NCBI GenBank assembly: GCA_003993805.1 | Contig: RSEF01000014.1 | Coordinates: 5,537,776 to 5,601,775 of the forward strand | Length of the DNA stretch: 64,000 nt | DNA from: Himantopus leucocephalus | Taxonomy: Eukaryota > Chordata > Aves > Charadriiformes > Recurvirostridae | Reading direction: 5' to 3' | Part shown: piece after piece, positions 1-11,065 of the stretch | Layout of the letters: each line of letters opens with the position of its first letter | How positions within the stretch are numbered: the first letter of the stretch is position 1 | The notes under the pieces: model-generated | Seen by the model: only the letters and a program-made list of their open reading frames with translations | What the model was told of the DNA's origin: nothing | Database searches by the model: none | Program-made: the position numbers and the translations under genes

Positions 1-3000
1 TCAGGTGTTTAATATTCAATGTGCAAATTCCTTGAAAAAAAATTTTTTTTAAAGGGCATGTTGGTAAAATTTCCCTGCACAAATGTGAGTCTACGTGCTC
101 CTGGTCCCTGATGTTAACAAACATTAGCAAGTCTGTACTGTGTGTGTCCTTGTTTTATTTGACGTCCCCTTTGCACATCACATTTATCAGGGCCACTGAG
201 GCCAAGAAACAGCTTCTCCTTCAACCATCTAATGACAAATCTACAACTTGATGACATATTTATACTTCTCCTCTCTGCTCCCATGGAATGTTTCTAATTC
301 CTGTTAATTCTAATAAATGCGATGTATTCAGAATTAGCATGTATAAATATTTGCATAGCCCCAGTTAATTCAGTGTCATGTAGTCCTCAAGGCTTGGAGC
401 ACTGCAGATGCTACACTCCTTCCATTTTACACCGGTTCTAGGACTTTCTTCAGTACCTACTCCACATGGCACAATATCCATGATGTTTTCTCCCAAATAA
501 CACATATAATCCTTTTAGCACAGTTTATAGGCACATTACAGGGGCAGTTCTTTTCCCTCGCATTCATTTGGGTAGCACTTCATCAAACACTTTTAGCAGT
601 TCACTGCCAACACCAGAGACACCCACACAGCAAAGCACTTTGGCCGTAGTTTAACCTAACCAGCTCAAGCGATAATTGAAGTGATGGTGTAACCGCAGAG
701 GTTTTTGCTCCTGCTAACCACCAGAGTACATGCTTGGTGGCTCCGCGGTGCTCCTCTAACCCTGCACATCACTGCCTGTGCCATACCATCTCCAGGGCTG
801 CTGTCACCCACGATACCAGATTCGCTCGGTCCATGCTGCAATCACAGCCATCCTCCTGTGCGCATATTCCCAAATGTTCTGCACAAGCATCACATACCTC
901 TGATCTGCCAGAAATGGATAGACACAATGCCTAGGCTATATGCTTACAGTGAGCAGTAGAGGTATTTCGGTCATGGGGAGACTCCTGGAAGTGTAAAGGT
1001 AGCAGCAAATACCTGAAAATACCTTTGCAATGAGGTTAAGAATCAGGAATGCCAATCCCCGAGCGAAATGCCTGTGCTATACTTGAGCTATTGGGTCAAT
1101 AATTAATAGAAACGGTATAAATTTAATCAAGGCAACACAGATGTTTATCACTTGTGTTTTTCGTTGGTGTTTTGAGCAAAACTATGGAATGACCCCCAGA
1201 GTGGTCTCTGCCAATACACACCTGAGCACATACACGCTTCCTTACATGAGCGAAGACTTGCTGGAGCCTGTGAAATTTAGAAGATAATCTTTGCCTGTAA
1301 AAGACAAGCTTGTTGCTGATGAAGTCCAGGAGTCTGTGGAAAGGATCACAAATCGCTCTGTTCCCCATCCACTCCCACACGCTCCCACGAAACTCAATGT
1401 ACGGGATGAGCGGGGCAATGCAATATGATATGACCTTCTGCAGACCTGGACCTGAACTTCTCTGCTTAGTTCATCTTCTTTTTGCTGGGTCTCCTGCTGT
1501 ATGTTCTCAGCTATTCTATCTCGTAATTAAATCCCTCTGAAGCACACAAATCTGTTCCTGTGCCTTGCCAACAGCTATTCCTGGCTGAAGAGATGCCAAG
1601 TGGTTTGCCCAAACCCATTCAGAGAAGCCTTTTTTCTTTCAAAAGGGGCTGAACTTGACCACCTGAGGTTTTCAACGAGGACCAGCTGTGCCACAGAGGC
1701 TAATGCGGACCACAGCGTGCACAGATGAAGGAAAAAGGACAGGAAGTTTGTGAAAGGGAAAGCATTCAGATAATCCAGGAAGAAGACTCATGAGCATTTG
1801 AGAGGTCAATTAGGGAACCTTGAAAGGTTGACAATGTCCCTTTAAGTTTCATAACAGTGTAAATGATTCATTCATCATTCTTCACTGGTCACATAATGAA
1901 CAGTTAGACTGTTAAATGACCTCAACTTTGCCTTGGGCTCTTCACTCCACGCTAGTTACTGCCTGGCTGCCAAAGTGCCAACTATAAAATGAGTCACTAA
2001 TGCTTAAAGAGGAGAAGCGCTCCCTGTCCACCGCACAGAGGAACCTGCACTTGGGGTACAGCTCCCAGAGGTTTTGTTAGTCCCTCAAAACATAAGAAGG
2101 AGACTAACCCAACCACAAAGGTTGCAGAAATATGGGAAAAAGAAAGACGAGCGCGCTCTGGATGCCCCAGCACCTTCATCGCCCATGGACATTTGAGTCC
2201 TAGAGAACTTAATACAGCAGAGAGCGGCCACCCGCCCTCCCGGCAGAGCCTCCCCCGCATAGAGCCTCCTGCTTTGGTGGGACCAACCACCACGAGGCCA
2301 TGCTAGCTTAGGCAGGCCAATTAAAATGACCTAAAGTAGACAAATAGGACAAATCTTCAGACACTCAGTTTCTATCTAACTTTACCAATTATATCAGCTA
2401 CTCTTACTAAAAAAAAATTAAAGTATTTCTGCTTCAATAACTTGCTTATTTCTTATCTTCAAATCATTACAGCTACAACACAACTACCACCGAAGCGGAC
2501 AAGTGGTTTATGCTTTAATTTGTGCAAAAATAATCAATTTAAAACCAGGAAGAAACCAAGATTTAATTTAACCAGATTAATATCTTAAATCATAAAATAG
2601 TTGATAACGATAGCAAAGTTAGACATTTAGAAAGGAACTACTGCACATGCATTAACGAACACCTCAAAACACACTAATAAAGCCATGTCAGCATGACCTC
2701 GTTAGTATGTTTAGAATGTTTTTCTCAGGCAGCTCCTTCGTTGACACTGTAATAGGGAATTCAGTCTCTTCTATTCCAACAGCAAAATTTAGCATAAATA
2801 CCAACTTCTGGCTGGGGGAAGTCTTCTGATGACAGTGCCCACACCATGTAGCTAGTCAACTCCTTCCAAGCTCTTTGAGATAATGGGCAAAAATAAATTA
2901 TTTCAATATGTAAGAATAATATTGCATTTTTATGAGTATTGCTGTTACATTACTGACCAGCAGAAAGGCTGAACACAACTAGTTATTACTGTGACCAAGG

Positions 3001-6000
3001 GCATCACACTGCAAGGTGAGCAGTTCAGAGTTTGTGTAAAGCCACGAACCTCTCACACAGCCAAACTACCCTTGTAGGGTCTCACCTAGCCCCTGAGATC
3101 TTCTCCCAGGTTTCTGTGACCCTGTTCAGGTTTCCTTGACCGCCAGCATCCACAGGTGATTCCTTTTAGTCAGAAACAAGCAAGAAAATAAAGACTCCTT
3201 CCATTTAGCCTCACAAATGCACATGCCATGCCCAAAAGGATTGGGCTGCTAGCTTGGCTATGGGACTAGACATGATTTTCAAGCCCAAACACATGTCAGG
3301 GTAAAAAACATCTCCCTGCCTTTTATCTGTATGGATCCACTTAATCTGAACTCTAACTGGAGTTTCATTTTTCTCACCAACCAGCTGTGAACTAATTACG
3401 AGGACTTCTAACTAGTCCTGCTCCCTCTCCAAGCATATGGATCCAATTAAGTCAAACTGCAGCTGATTTTAATCAATCTTCCTTGAAGCAGCCAAACTTG
3501 AAGAATCTCTTCTCCTTCAGCTCGAAGAGTAGAGGAGAGCAGGAAAAGCAGGAGAGTAGTATTTGCATAAGGAACACTTCACATCCGCTTGGTTGCCTGC
3601 AAACACAAGGCTCCTAGCAGTAAGAAATGCTAATTGAACACTCCTCACAAGTCTTTCCTCCCACTTTATCCGAAAAGCACTGATTTGATCAGTCTCTTTT
3701 GTTCCTGGCATGGCGTCACACTTTTCCACCAGCAGCTCGGGAGGATGGTCCAGATTATTTCAGGTAACTAAACAAACCGAACCTTTCGCTGAAACCTCAG
3801 CAAGTCTGCCCACCGTGGGCCAAGCAGTAACAGCGCATTTGCTTTCCTGGAAGCCTTTTTTGCTTCATCAAAAGAAAGAAGGGTAGGGGAGAGGAGATAA
3901 AATTGTCTAGTTAAACCCACTCTTTCCATATATTATTTGAATCCCTCCCCTGAGCCACAGTTCAGATGTTTTTCTTAAGCTAATGTCCCGGGCGATGGGG
4001 AGGCACCTTCAGCAGGGTGTCGTTTCTCTACAGTCCCAACATTTCTTGTGTTTTTGTAATCTGAGGTTTTTATTAGCAGTAAAGACCTGACCAGTGAGTA
4101 ATATCCATGCTAAAGTCTTTATACCAGTGAAGGAAAATCAATGCAGCCTGCAGCTAGGTGTCAAGAGCCCAGGGGTTTTGGAAGAAGAGGTGTGTGGAGG
4201 TGGAAAGCACCTTCAGCCATAATTCAAGCTGTCCCCACACAAGCACAGAATACAAAGAGATGTCAGATGTTATATACACTGCTGCGGATAGCTATCAGTA
4301 TCTCAGTTTCTTTATTTACTAACACTGAGCCCAGGGAGTGTGAATCATGCACTTAATACAAAAGTACCTTTCCATGCGCTTGCTTGCCCTTTGGCCAGTC
4401 CATCTGGGCCCTGGAGTTCCCAAAGTGGGCTATCGGTACCAGCAGCCAAAGCAGAAATGAGCAAAATTCACGGGCCAACACTCAGATATGAAAGGACGCA
4501 AGAGAAGGCAAACATTTTTGAAACTTTACTCCTTTGCACACATCAATACAGTCAAACACTGACGTTTTTAATTACCAAATACTAGCCACATCTCCCTAGA
4601 TTTCATTCACCGCAGTTTTCTGAACTCAATGGACTTCAGTCCAGTGTAAAGCAGTCAAAGCCTTAATTCTACATCCTGCCTCTTCCCAATTCACAATTTT
4701 AATACCCCTTCTATGTATCTTTCATTTAGTACATACAATTCCAGAAAGTCAGAGGTTTTATTTTTAAAAAGAAGGAAATGCAAAAAAAGATTTGTCAGAA
4801 ATCGCCCTCATCCTACCTTGTTTAATGTCACCCCCTACTTCCTCTTACACCTTCATTTGATTTGATGCCGTGCTTTTCCCATGTTTGTAATTTCAATCAC
4901 CTTTCTGCTCAGTAAAATTTTCTTGTGATTTCTGTATATAAAGTTTGTCTTGCCATTTTTTTTCCCCTTTGTGATAAAGGGATGTTCTTTTAACCCATCA
5001 TTTCCCAGTGATTTCTTTCAGAGATGGGAATAACTAACATGTCAAACTAGCAACATTTCAGTGACCTTATCTGAGTGCATAATAATATTTTCGGCGTATT
5101 TGCTCAGCATTGATAGAAGAGGTGAATTTCTAAGCTTATCCTTAACTTAGTGGGTTCCCACTGTCAGGGACCTTCTTCCAAGGTGTTTATAAAGAGTCAT
5201 TCTAAGCCTGCCTTGTCAAGAGACTTGATTCTCAAGGTGAATAAAAAATGAGAAGGCTGATGTTTTCCCCTCTGAGGAGTTCCGAAATCTTGACCCTTCA
5301 GGGGGGCACATGCTGATCAATACCAACATTTTAACATTCAGCTTACATTTTCCTATATTTATGCCTTCCTCCCTACTCCTCCCCGTTTGGAGAAGCTGCT
5401 TTTGGCATCCAGTCCTCTAAGACACAAGTAAAGTGAGAAGCTAAGGAAGGGGGGAGCTACCTCCTGTTAAATAAAGAATTAAAGCCATGTCCTCAGCCTT
5501 GGCAAAGCAGATGTGAGAGCGTGATTACCTTAATTCAGCTCACTAACAAGCCTTTTGGGGGACTGGCAGATTTCTCTTTCCTAGACCTGCTAAGCCAGAT
5601 GACCGCCTTCCTTCTCTTTTTCCACACCTACGTGTTATCTCATCCTTCCCACGTAATTTTGACTCTGCTCTATCCGCAGGTTGTTCCTGTTCTTCCCAAC
5701 TCCGTCCACAAAGCCCTGACCTGCACAATTCTGCATTCAAACAGCAAATGCCATTAATGAGATGGGTCACGAGGACCCTGTGACGAGCTTTCAAAGCCTT
5801 TTTGGTGAACAGTATGACTGTTACTGTATAGTAGCTTTACTGCAATATGAAGGTCCCATCTTTTTCCTATCACCCCATTACTCTTCTACACTGTGGAAGC
5901 CAAACAGTAGCTGCTGCTGATCTCCTCTAGCGAGGACCAGAAGGCAAATAATCAGCAAGACTACACCGAAGACTTTGGACCTTTCCTCTCTGAATGTGCA

Positions 6001-6724
6001 ATGTAAAAAGCTTGGTGTTTAGGCATCGCCAGAGCAGAATGAGCAAACAAAGTAGAGCATCTCAAGACATCACAAAGAAAACAGGGAATTCCTCTGGTCA
6101 GGCCTCCTTGGAAAGCCAGCAGCCATTGTAAGACAACGTTGGCAGATTAAATGTGACCTGAGTGAGTTGTAATCTGCTCTGAAACCAAAGCTGCTGTTGT
6201 GTTTGTTGGAGACCTAAGCATCCGAACACCAGCCCAAAGCTTTCATCTCTTTCTGATGACTGAAACCCAATTAAAGGAGAGCCGGGTGACAGGTTTCACA
6301 CTAAACATGGCTCAGCAGAGATGCTCAGCAGCTCTTAGCTCCCTGCTTTATCAAAGCTGTCACTTCCCCTGTCTCTAGGAATTGGTAATAAAAAAAAAAA
6401 GATTTGATTCGCCTCTAATAGGTGTCAAGATAAAATCAATGGTCTGTCTGAAAACTGAGTAAATTCAAACCTGCATGTTTTCTACCATGAAGCAATTTAC
6501 ACAAAAATGGAAAAAAAGGAAGAGAGAAAGAAAGAAAAATTAAGAGAATGAAATGCTATAATGCCAAATTGTTCAGTATATCAGAGAGAACAGAAGGGAG
6601 AGATAACACTGCTCATAGCAGGATGGGCTTTGATTAAACAAACAGGCTCAGGTTCTTGTTTGCTCCAGCACCTTTAGAACAGAAAACACTATAAAAGCTT
6701 GAAGCAACTCCTGTGCCCCCCTTA
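1..6724. other. MAD1L1 intron, no recognised gene or repeat
   Basis: This is the downstream open-ended intron. It is moderately AT-rich, with only short chance reading frames and no recognised repeat. I looked on the minus strand for the MAD1 exon carrying the MAD2-interaction motif and did not find it. Confidence 0.7.
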
Positions 6725-6774
6725 GAATCATTGCATCATAGAATCATAGAATTGTTGAGGTTGGAAGGGACCTT
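6725..6774 (-). mobile_element. CR1 LINE, 3' terminal fragment
   Basis: Two copies of the motif ATCATAGAATC sit near the left edge, followed by TTGAGGTTGGAAGGGACCTT. This is the reverse complement of the avian CR1 3' end. The element is on the minus strand, so its body would extend right into the gap. Only the tail is visible. Confidence 0.93.
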
Positions 6775-6874
6775 NNNNNNNNNNNNNNNNNNNNNNNNNN
6801 NNNNNNNNNNNNNNNNNNNNNNNNNNNNNNNNNNNNNNNNNNNNNNNNNNNNNNNNNNNNNNNNNNNNNNNNNN
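6775..6874. other. Assembly gap (100 N) between CR1 tail and tRNA-Leu fragment
   Basis: The gap is exactly 100 N, the usual placeholder for unknown length. A minus-oriented CR1 3' end is on its left and a broken tRNA-Leu gene on its right. The missing sequence should include the CR1 body and the tRNA 3' half if the join is correct. Confidence 0.97.
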
Positions 6875-6914
6875 AGCCTTAATCCAGCGCCTTAGACCGC
6901 TCGGCCACGCTACC
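6875..6914 (-). tRNA. tRNA-Leu (anticodon AAG), 5' part only, cut by assembly gap
   Basis: Read on the minus strand from 6914, the sequence starts GGTAGCGTGGCCGAGCGGTC and runs through the D arm and anticodon loop to the edge of the N gap. It holds the A-box TGGCCGAGCGG, which is the internal RNA polymerase III promoter element. The anticodon-stem 5' strand CTGGA is followed by the loop TTAAGGC, giving anticodon AAG. This is the 5' half of a vertebrate-type class II leucine tRNA. The 3' strand of the anticodon stem, variable arm, T arm (B box) and acceptor 3' strand would fall in the gap at 6775-6874, so it cannot be told whether the gene is intact or a truncated pseudogene. No upstream or downstream tRNA was noticed. 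Confidence 0.82.
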
Positions 6915-7676
6915 GCCCTCTTGTGCCCCGGAAAGCTGTTCCCAGAAGCAGAGCTGGCACAACGGCCTGTCCGCTCAACTGCTGCGGGTGCCCCTGCCCC
7001 CCTTCAAGGAGGGTGAGGCTTCACTGCCCTCTCCAGAGTGAAAAGCCGAAGAACTTCTGCTATACAGGACAGCACTATCTCAGGAGAAGCTAAAACACAC
7101 TATTTCGTCCTTTTCACTCCACGCCTTCTGCCTCTGGTGTCTGTGATCTGGAGATGCTTCTCAACAGCATCTTCTCAACAGCACTGATGCTTCCTGACTT
7201 GGAAAACTACTACCCAATGAGGCCACAAACTGGTGGTCTCTGTCTCCATCGCTGACAGCAGCAGTGGAGCCTTCAGTACGAATGGAGCTCAAATTTTCAT
7301 CTTGGCTCCAAGCTGTGAAGCCCTGTTTACACTCCGGCTTTGGCACGAATGAATTTGTAGACAGACAACTTATGGTAGTGGACTTATTTAAAATGGAACA
7401 GGTTTTGAGGCTCCCAGAAGAAAAAGAAGAGATTCTAAGCAAAGGCATCGAAAGGGACTACTGCGTTTTTGACATCTGACATCAAAACACTCCAATAAGA
7501 CGGTCAGAGATACAGATGTGGTGGTGCAGTTTGTAAAAGGCTTCTGAAAAATGCCTTGCCCAGATTGAGGGAAGTGAAGTCGCGTGCTGCGAGCATTCTG
7601 GCCCATCTGTTGGAACAGCTACGGCGCACGGGGCACGTCAGGCTCTCCAGCTGCTCCGCACCTCCACATTTCCTAC
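6915..7676. other. MAD1L1 intron between tRNA fragment and exon
   Basis: Single-copy-looking intron sequence without recognised repeats. The bases right of 6914 are the immediate 5' flank of the tRNA-Leu fragment. No other feature is seen. Confidence 0.6.
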
Positions 7677-7767
7677 CTGCAGAGTCAGCTTCTCCAGTTT
7701 CATTTCCAGAGATCGGTTCTCCTCTTCTAGCTTGCTGCGTTCAGCTTCCAGCTCCTCAATTTTCAGC
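7677..7767 (-). CDS. MAD1L1: MAD1L1 internal coding exon (91 nt, phase 2-0)
   Basis: The first base completes the arginine codon split with the previous exon. It is followed by 30 residues starting LKIEELEAERSKLEEEN and ending KLEKLTLQ. This is a strong coiled coil with leucines or isoleucines at heptad core positions, and it matches human LKVEELEGERSRLEEEK onward (about residues 503-532, from memory). In the known MAD1-MAD2 structure this helix leads into the MAD2-interaction motif, which in human includes Lys541 and Leu543. That motif is expected in the next exon, beginning in phase 0 with a GDYD-like peptide, and I did not find it in bases 1-7676. On the minus strand the acceptor is CTTTCCCTTCTTCCCCAG and the donor CTGCAG|GTAGGA. 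Confidence 0.95.
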
Positions 7768-8004
7768 CTGGGGAAGAAGGGAAAGTTAAGAGACACTGTG
7801 TCCCTGCACAGTCCCACCACAAATAATCAAGTAAACCATGAAATCCCAAGCAGCACCAGGTTATTCCTATATTCAGTACCACAAAGTTACACTGCTGAGG
7901 CAGTTAAAACATATGACTAAAAGATGTAAGTCTGTATGATGAAAATATAATTTGTAAAGGTATATTAAAAATACACAACTTGAATATAAAGGCAATCCAA
8001 CTTA

Positions 8005-8844
8005 GATACTTTCTGGACCACAGACTGCGTCTAGACCATCATGTTTAATAACCACCAACAGCTAAAATCTCCATGAGGGCATCAAATCTCTTTTTGATCT
8101 GATTTATACTTTTGGCCTTCACAACACTCCTTGGCAGTAAGTTCCACAATTTAATTATGTGCTGTATGAAAAATTAGTTCATTTTGTTTTATACTTCACA
8201 TGTGATTATTTCACTGAGTGCCTGTTAGCTCTGCTATGAAAAGTTGTGAATAATTGTACCACACTCCCCACTCCGTACCACTTTACAGGCCTCCTCTATT
8301 ATTTCCCGAAGAATCTCAATTTAGTCTTTCCTCACATCAAGGATTTCCCATATTTCTGCTCATCTTTATTGCCCTTCCTTGTTCTTCTGCAAGTTTTATA
8401 TAGACTTTTTGCTATGAGAAAAGCTAGAAGTACAAACAGCACTCGGATGTATTCAGTGGTATAATCAGGCTTTCTGCTTTGTTCTCAAGTTCTTGTCTCA
8501 TAATTCCTAGTATTCTATTTGTCTTTTTAACTACAGAGCACTTGCCTGATATTTTTAGAAAACTGTTCACAATAACATAAGATCTCTTTCTTGAGTGATA
8601 ACAGCTCATTTAGAGCCCACTATGGTGGGAGGAAAAGTAAAGGCGTTTTTTCTTATGCGCATGGGTTTTGCCATTATTGACGTACAGCTTCATTTCCCAT
8701 CTCGAGCAACATCGTAAGATTCTTCTGAAACTCTGAACAGTCTGGTAAGCTGAATAATTTCATATTATCTCAAATTCTGTCACCTCACTACTTACAAACT
8801 CCTCTTAGTGTTGGACAACAAGTTCCAAATAAAAACCACTGGGG
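8005..8844 (-). mobile_element. Ancient CR1-type LINE, first part (reverse orientation)
   Basis: The stretch has landmarks of old sauropsid CR1 copies read in reverse complement: a fragment CCACAATTTAATTATGTG near 8142, AAGATCTCTTTCTTGAGTG near 8579 followed by a TAACAGCT block, and a CACCTCACTACTTAC block near 8781. These correspond, in the same order, to well-known degenerate CR1 copies of turtles and crocodilians as I recall them. Open frames are short and broken, as expected for a decayed copy. It continues after a younger insertion at 8845-8903. Limits are approximate. Confidence 0.75.
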
Positions 8845-8903
8845 GTTGGACAAGATGATCTCCAGAGGTCCCTTCCAACCCTGACCATTCTGCGATTCTG
8901 TGA
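8845..8903 (+). mobile_element. Young CR1 3' end inserted in an ancient CR1
   Basis: The sequence GTTGGACAAGATGATCTCC leads into CCCTTCCAACC and then an ATTCTGCGATTCTGTGA tail, the avian CR1 3' end on the plus strand. Only about 60 bp are present, a 5'-truncated copy typical of CR1. It interrupts the minus-oriented older CR1 that is recognisable on both sides. Confidence 0.9.
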
Positions 8904-9570
8904 CCTACTGGAAAACCCTCAGTATTGTGCAAACATTTGTTCTTTGATTTACCATCTTTTAGCTTTGAGCAAAAGCTAAAAGCTACATGAGCAAATGAAT
9001 GGAAGAAAAATGCATCAAGCTTTACAACATAAAAAGACAAGACATTATCTCTGGCTCAGGAAATCCTGGAGCCAAGGCCCTGGAAGCTAGGAGAGCCTTC
9101 CGGCAACGTACCCTGGTAGCTTTGCCCTACTCGCATGGTCCTCCACCATCCCTGCAGACAGGACACCGGGACAGCCAGCCCTCTGTCATTCTTAGATTCT
9201 TATTGATCCAACAAAGAACCTTCTTTCTTATTCTGTCAGAGTAAAGTTTCTTTGTGACCTTTGGCTCAAAGCTTTTTGAAAGGTTAAATATATTATATCA
9301 ACCACATCAGCCTTAGCCAAAGGATTGTTGAATCCTTCTGAGAACTCTATCAAACTTGTTAGGCGGGTGATATTATTATAAAACGTTCGATATAACATTT
9401 TTGCTTGCGTTTAAGTACAGAGCACAAAACCCTTGATGCTGCTCCAAGAACCTCACCTTTTGCATGTTAACTTGCTGGGATTAACTGTGCAACTAACGCA
9501 TATTAATAATTGATCTTTGCATTGAATTTTGTACCGATCCTTTTCCAGAATATTTTTAAAAAATTAATTA
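8902..9570 (-). mobile_element. Ancient CR1-type LINE, second part (reverse orientation)
   Basis: This resumes the older element after the young insertion. From about 9190 it shows the blocks CTTATTGATCCAACAAAG, GCTCAAAGCTTTTTGAAAGG and ATATTATATCAACCACATC, then GTTAGGCGGGTGAT, in the order expected for reverse-complement CR1 ORF2. The portion 8967-9190 is less recognisable and may hold another insertion. The right limit is uncertain. Confidence 0.62.
8956..8982. repeat. Short perfect inverted repeat (11-bp arms, 5-nt loop)
   Basis: CTTTTAGCTTT at 8956-8966 is the exact reverse complement of AAAGCTAAAAG at 8972-8982, separated by GAGCA. No gene or terminator function is implied. It lies in a weakly recognisable part of the ancient CR1. 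Confidence 0.85.
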
Positions 9571-10610
9571 TCTTGCTTGATAATTCTCACTTTCAAATGA
9601 CCTAAATTAAGCTGAAAATCCTTGCACCGTGACGATGAACAATGCACCCATCTGCCAATACCCCAAAACTATGCCACAGAAATTTCAGGTACAACTAAGA
9701 AGTCGTCTCTCCTATTCACTGGGCAAAAGTTACAAACTTTTCCATAGAAGCTGGTTGATCTACAACATGTTCAGCACAGAAATGTCTCCTTTATAAATAT
9801 GCAGCTTGAATTGCTTAAATTATTTGTAAGCCTGACCCCTGCTGGTAATTTTCAGATATTATAAAGTATCATCTTTTTTCCACTCTTGGAAGCTTCTAAA
9901 ATGCTGAGGAGCGGCTTTTAGCATTGTCTAGGCCATTAAAAAAGATCATCAATAATTTCCAGAAAAGACACAAAGCTAGCGGGGATGAAGGGTGCTGAAG
10001 AAGCAGGAGACCGAAAAGGTCGGAAAAAATGGAAATTCAAATTGGAATTAATGCTTTTAACGGCGTGTTTCTAAATGGATTGCAGAACAGGCCACAAGAA
10101 GAGCAACGCTCTTCTCCGAGGAACAACAGCACAGCAGCTACTGAAAGGTCAGAGCCAGACACAGGACTCTCATCAGTACTTTCTCCATACTTGACATGCT
10201 GAATTTTAATTTAGAACACATTTTTCTCCATCCAGCCTCCCAAATAAGCTGTGATGTTGCCGTTACCCGCCTGCAGAACTTCTCTCCGCATGGAGGTTTA
10301 AGCTCAGGCCTCTTTGATGCCCTTTAAAAATCACTCATAGCAAGAAACCATTTCACAAAGATCCGAGACAAAGCGAACCGTAACAAGGGTAGGTTTAAGC
10401 CACTATATTTTTACGCTATTTCATCTGCAATTTTAAGATTTAATACTTTGTTTGTGCCCTTCGTTCCTCAGTGAGGAGAGGGCGATGATTCATAGCCCGG
10501 GCGCTCGCAGTCGTGCAGCAGTGCGCAGGAGTGCACCTGAAGTTCACAGCCTCTCCCCCAGGAGCCCCTGGGCCCGTCCCTCAGGTGCCTGCTCCTCCCC
10601 AGCGCCCGCT
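9571..10610. other. MAD1L1 intron, nothing recognised
   Basis: AT-rich intron sequence leading into the GC-rich minisatellite. I recognise no gene or repeat in it. Confidence 0.55.
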
Positions 10611-11065
10611 GTCGGGGTATCATGGGGGTATCCTCCTTCCCAGCACACCACTGTTGGGGTATCATGGGGGTATCCTCCTCTCAAGCACCCCGCTGTCAGT
10701 ATATCACTTGGGGTATCCTCCTTCCCAGCACCCCGCTGTTGGGGTATCATGGGGGTATCCTCCCTCCCAGCACCCCGCTGTTGGGGTGTCACTGGGGGGC
10801 CCCCCTTCCCAGCCCCCTGCTGTTGGGGTATCGGGGGGTATCCTCCCTCCTAGCACCCTGCTGTCGGGGTATCACGGGGATATCCTCCTCCCAAGCACCC
10901 CCTGTTGGGGTATCATTTGGGGTATCCTCCTTCCCAGCACCCCGCTGTCAGGGTATCACCGGGGTATCCTCCTTCCCAGCACCGCGCTGTCGGGGTATCA
11001 CGGGGGTATCCTCCTCCCAAGCACCCCCTGTTGGGGTATCACTGGGGTATCCTCCCTCCCAGACA
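10611..11065. repeat. GC-rich minisatellite, about 11 units of ~42 bp
   Basis: About eleven tandem units run head to tail. Each starts GTTGGGGTATCA or GTCGGGGTATCA, has a second GGGGTATCCTCC, and ends in CCCAGCACCCCGCTG or a close variant. Units differ by substitutions and 1-3 bp indels, and the unit near 10783-10824 is the most diverged (TATC replaced by GCCC). The doubled GGGGTATC within each unit suggests that the 42-bp unit arose from a shorter one. Because 42 is a multiple of three, long frames stay open through most of the array in several frames, with predicted peptides that repeat a GYHGGILLPSTP-like word. These have no sign of being a gene. Confidence 0.95.

Noticed and set aside
10611..11065. 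Direct repeats that might suggest a CRISPR array
   Set aside because: Units are head to tail without unique spacers, and the genome is vertebrate. It is a minisatellite.
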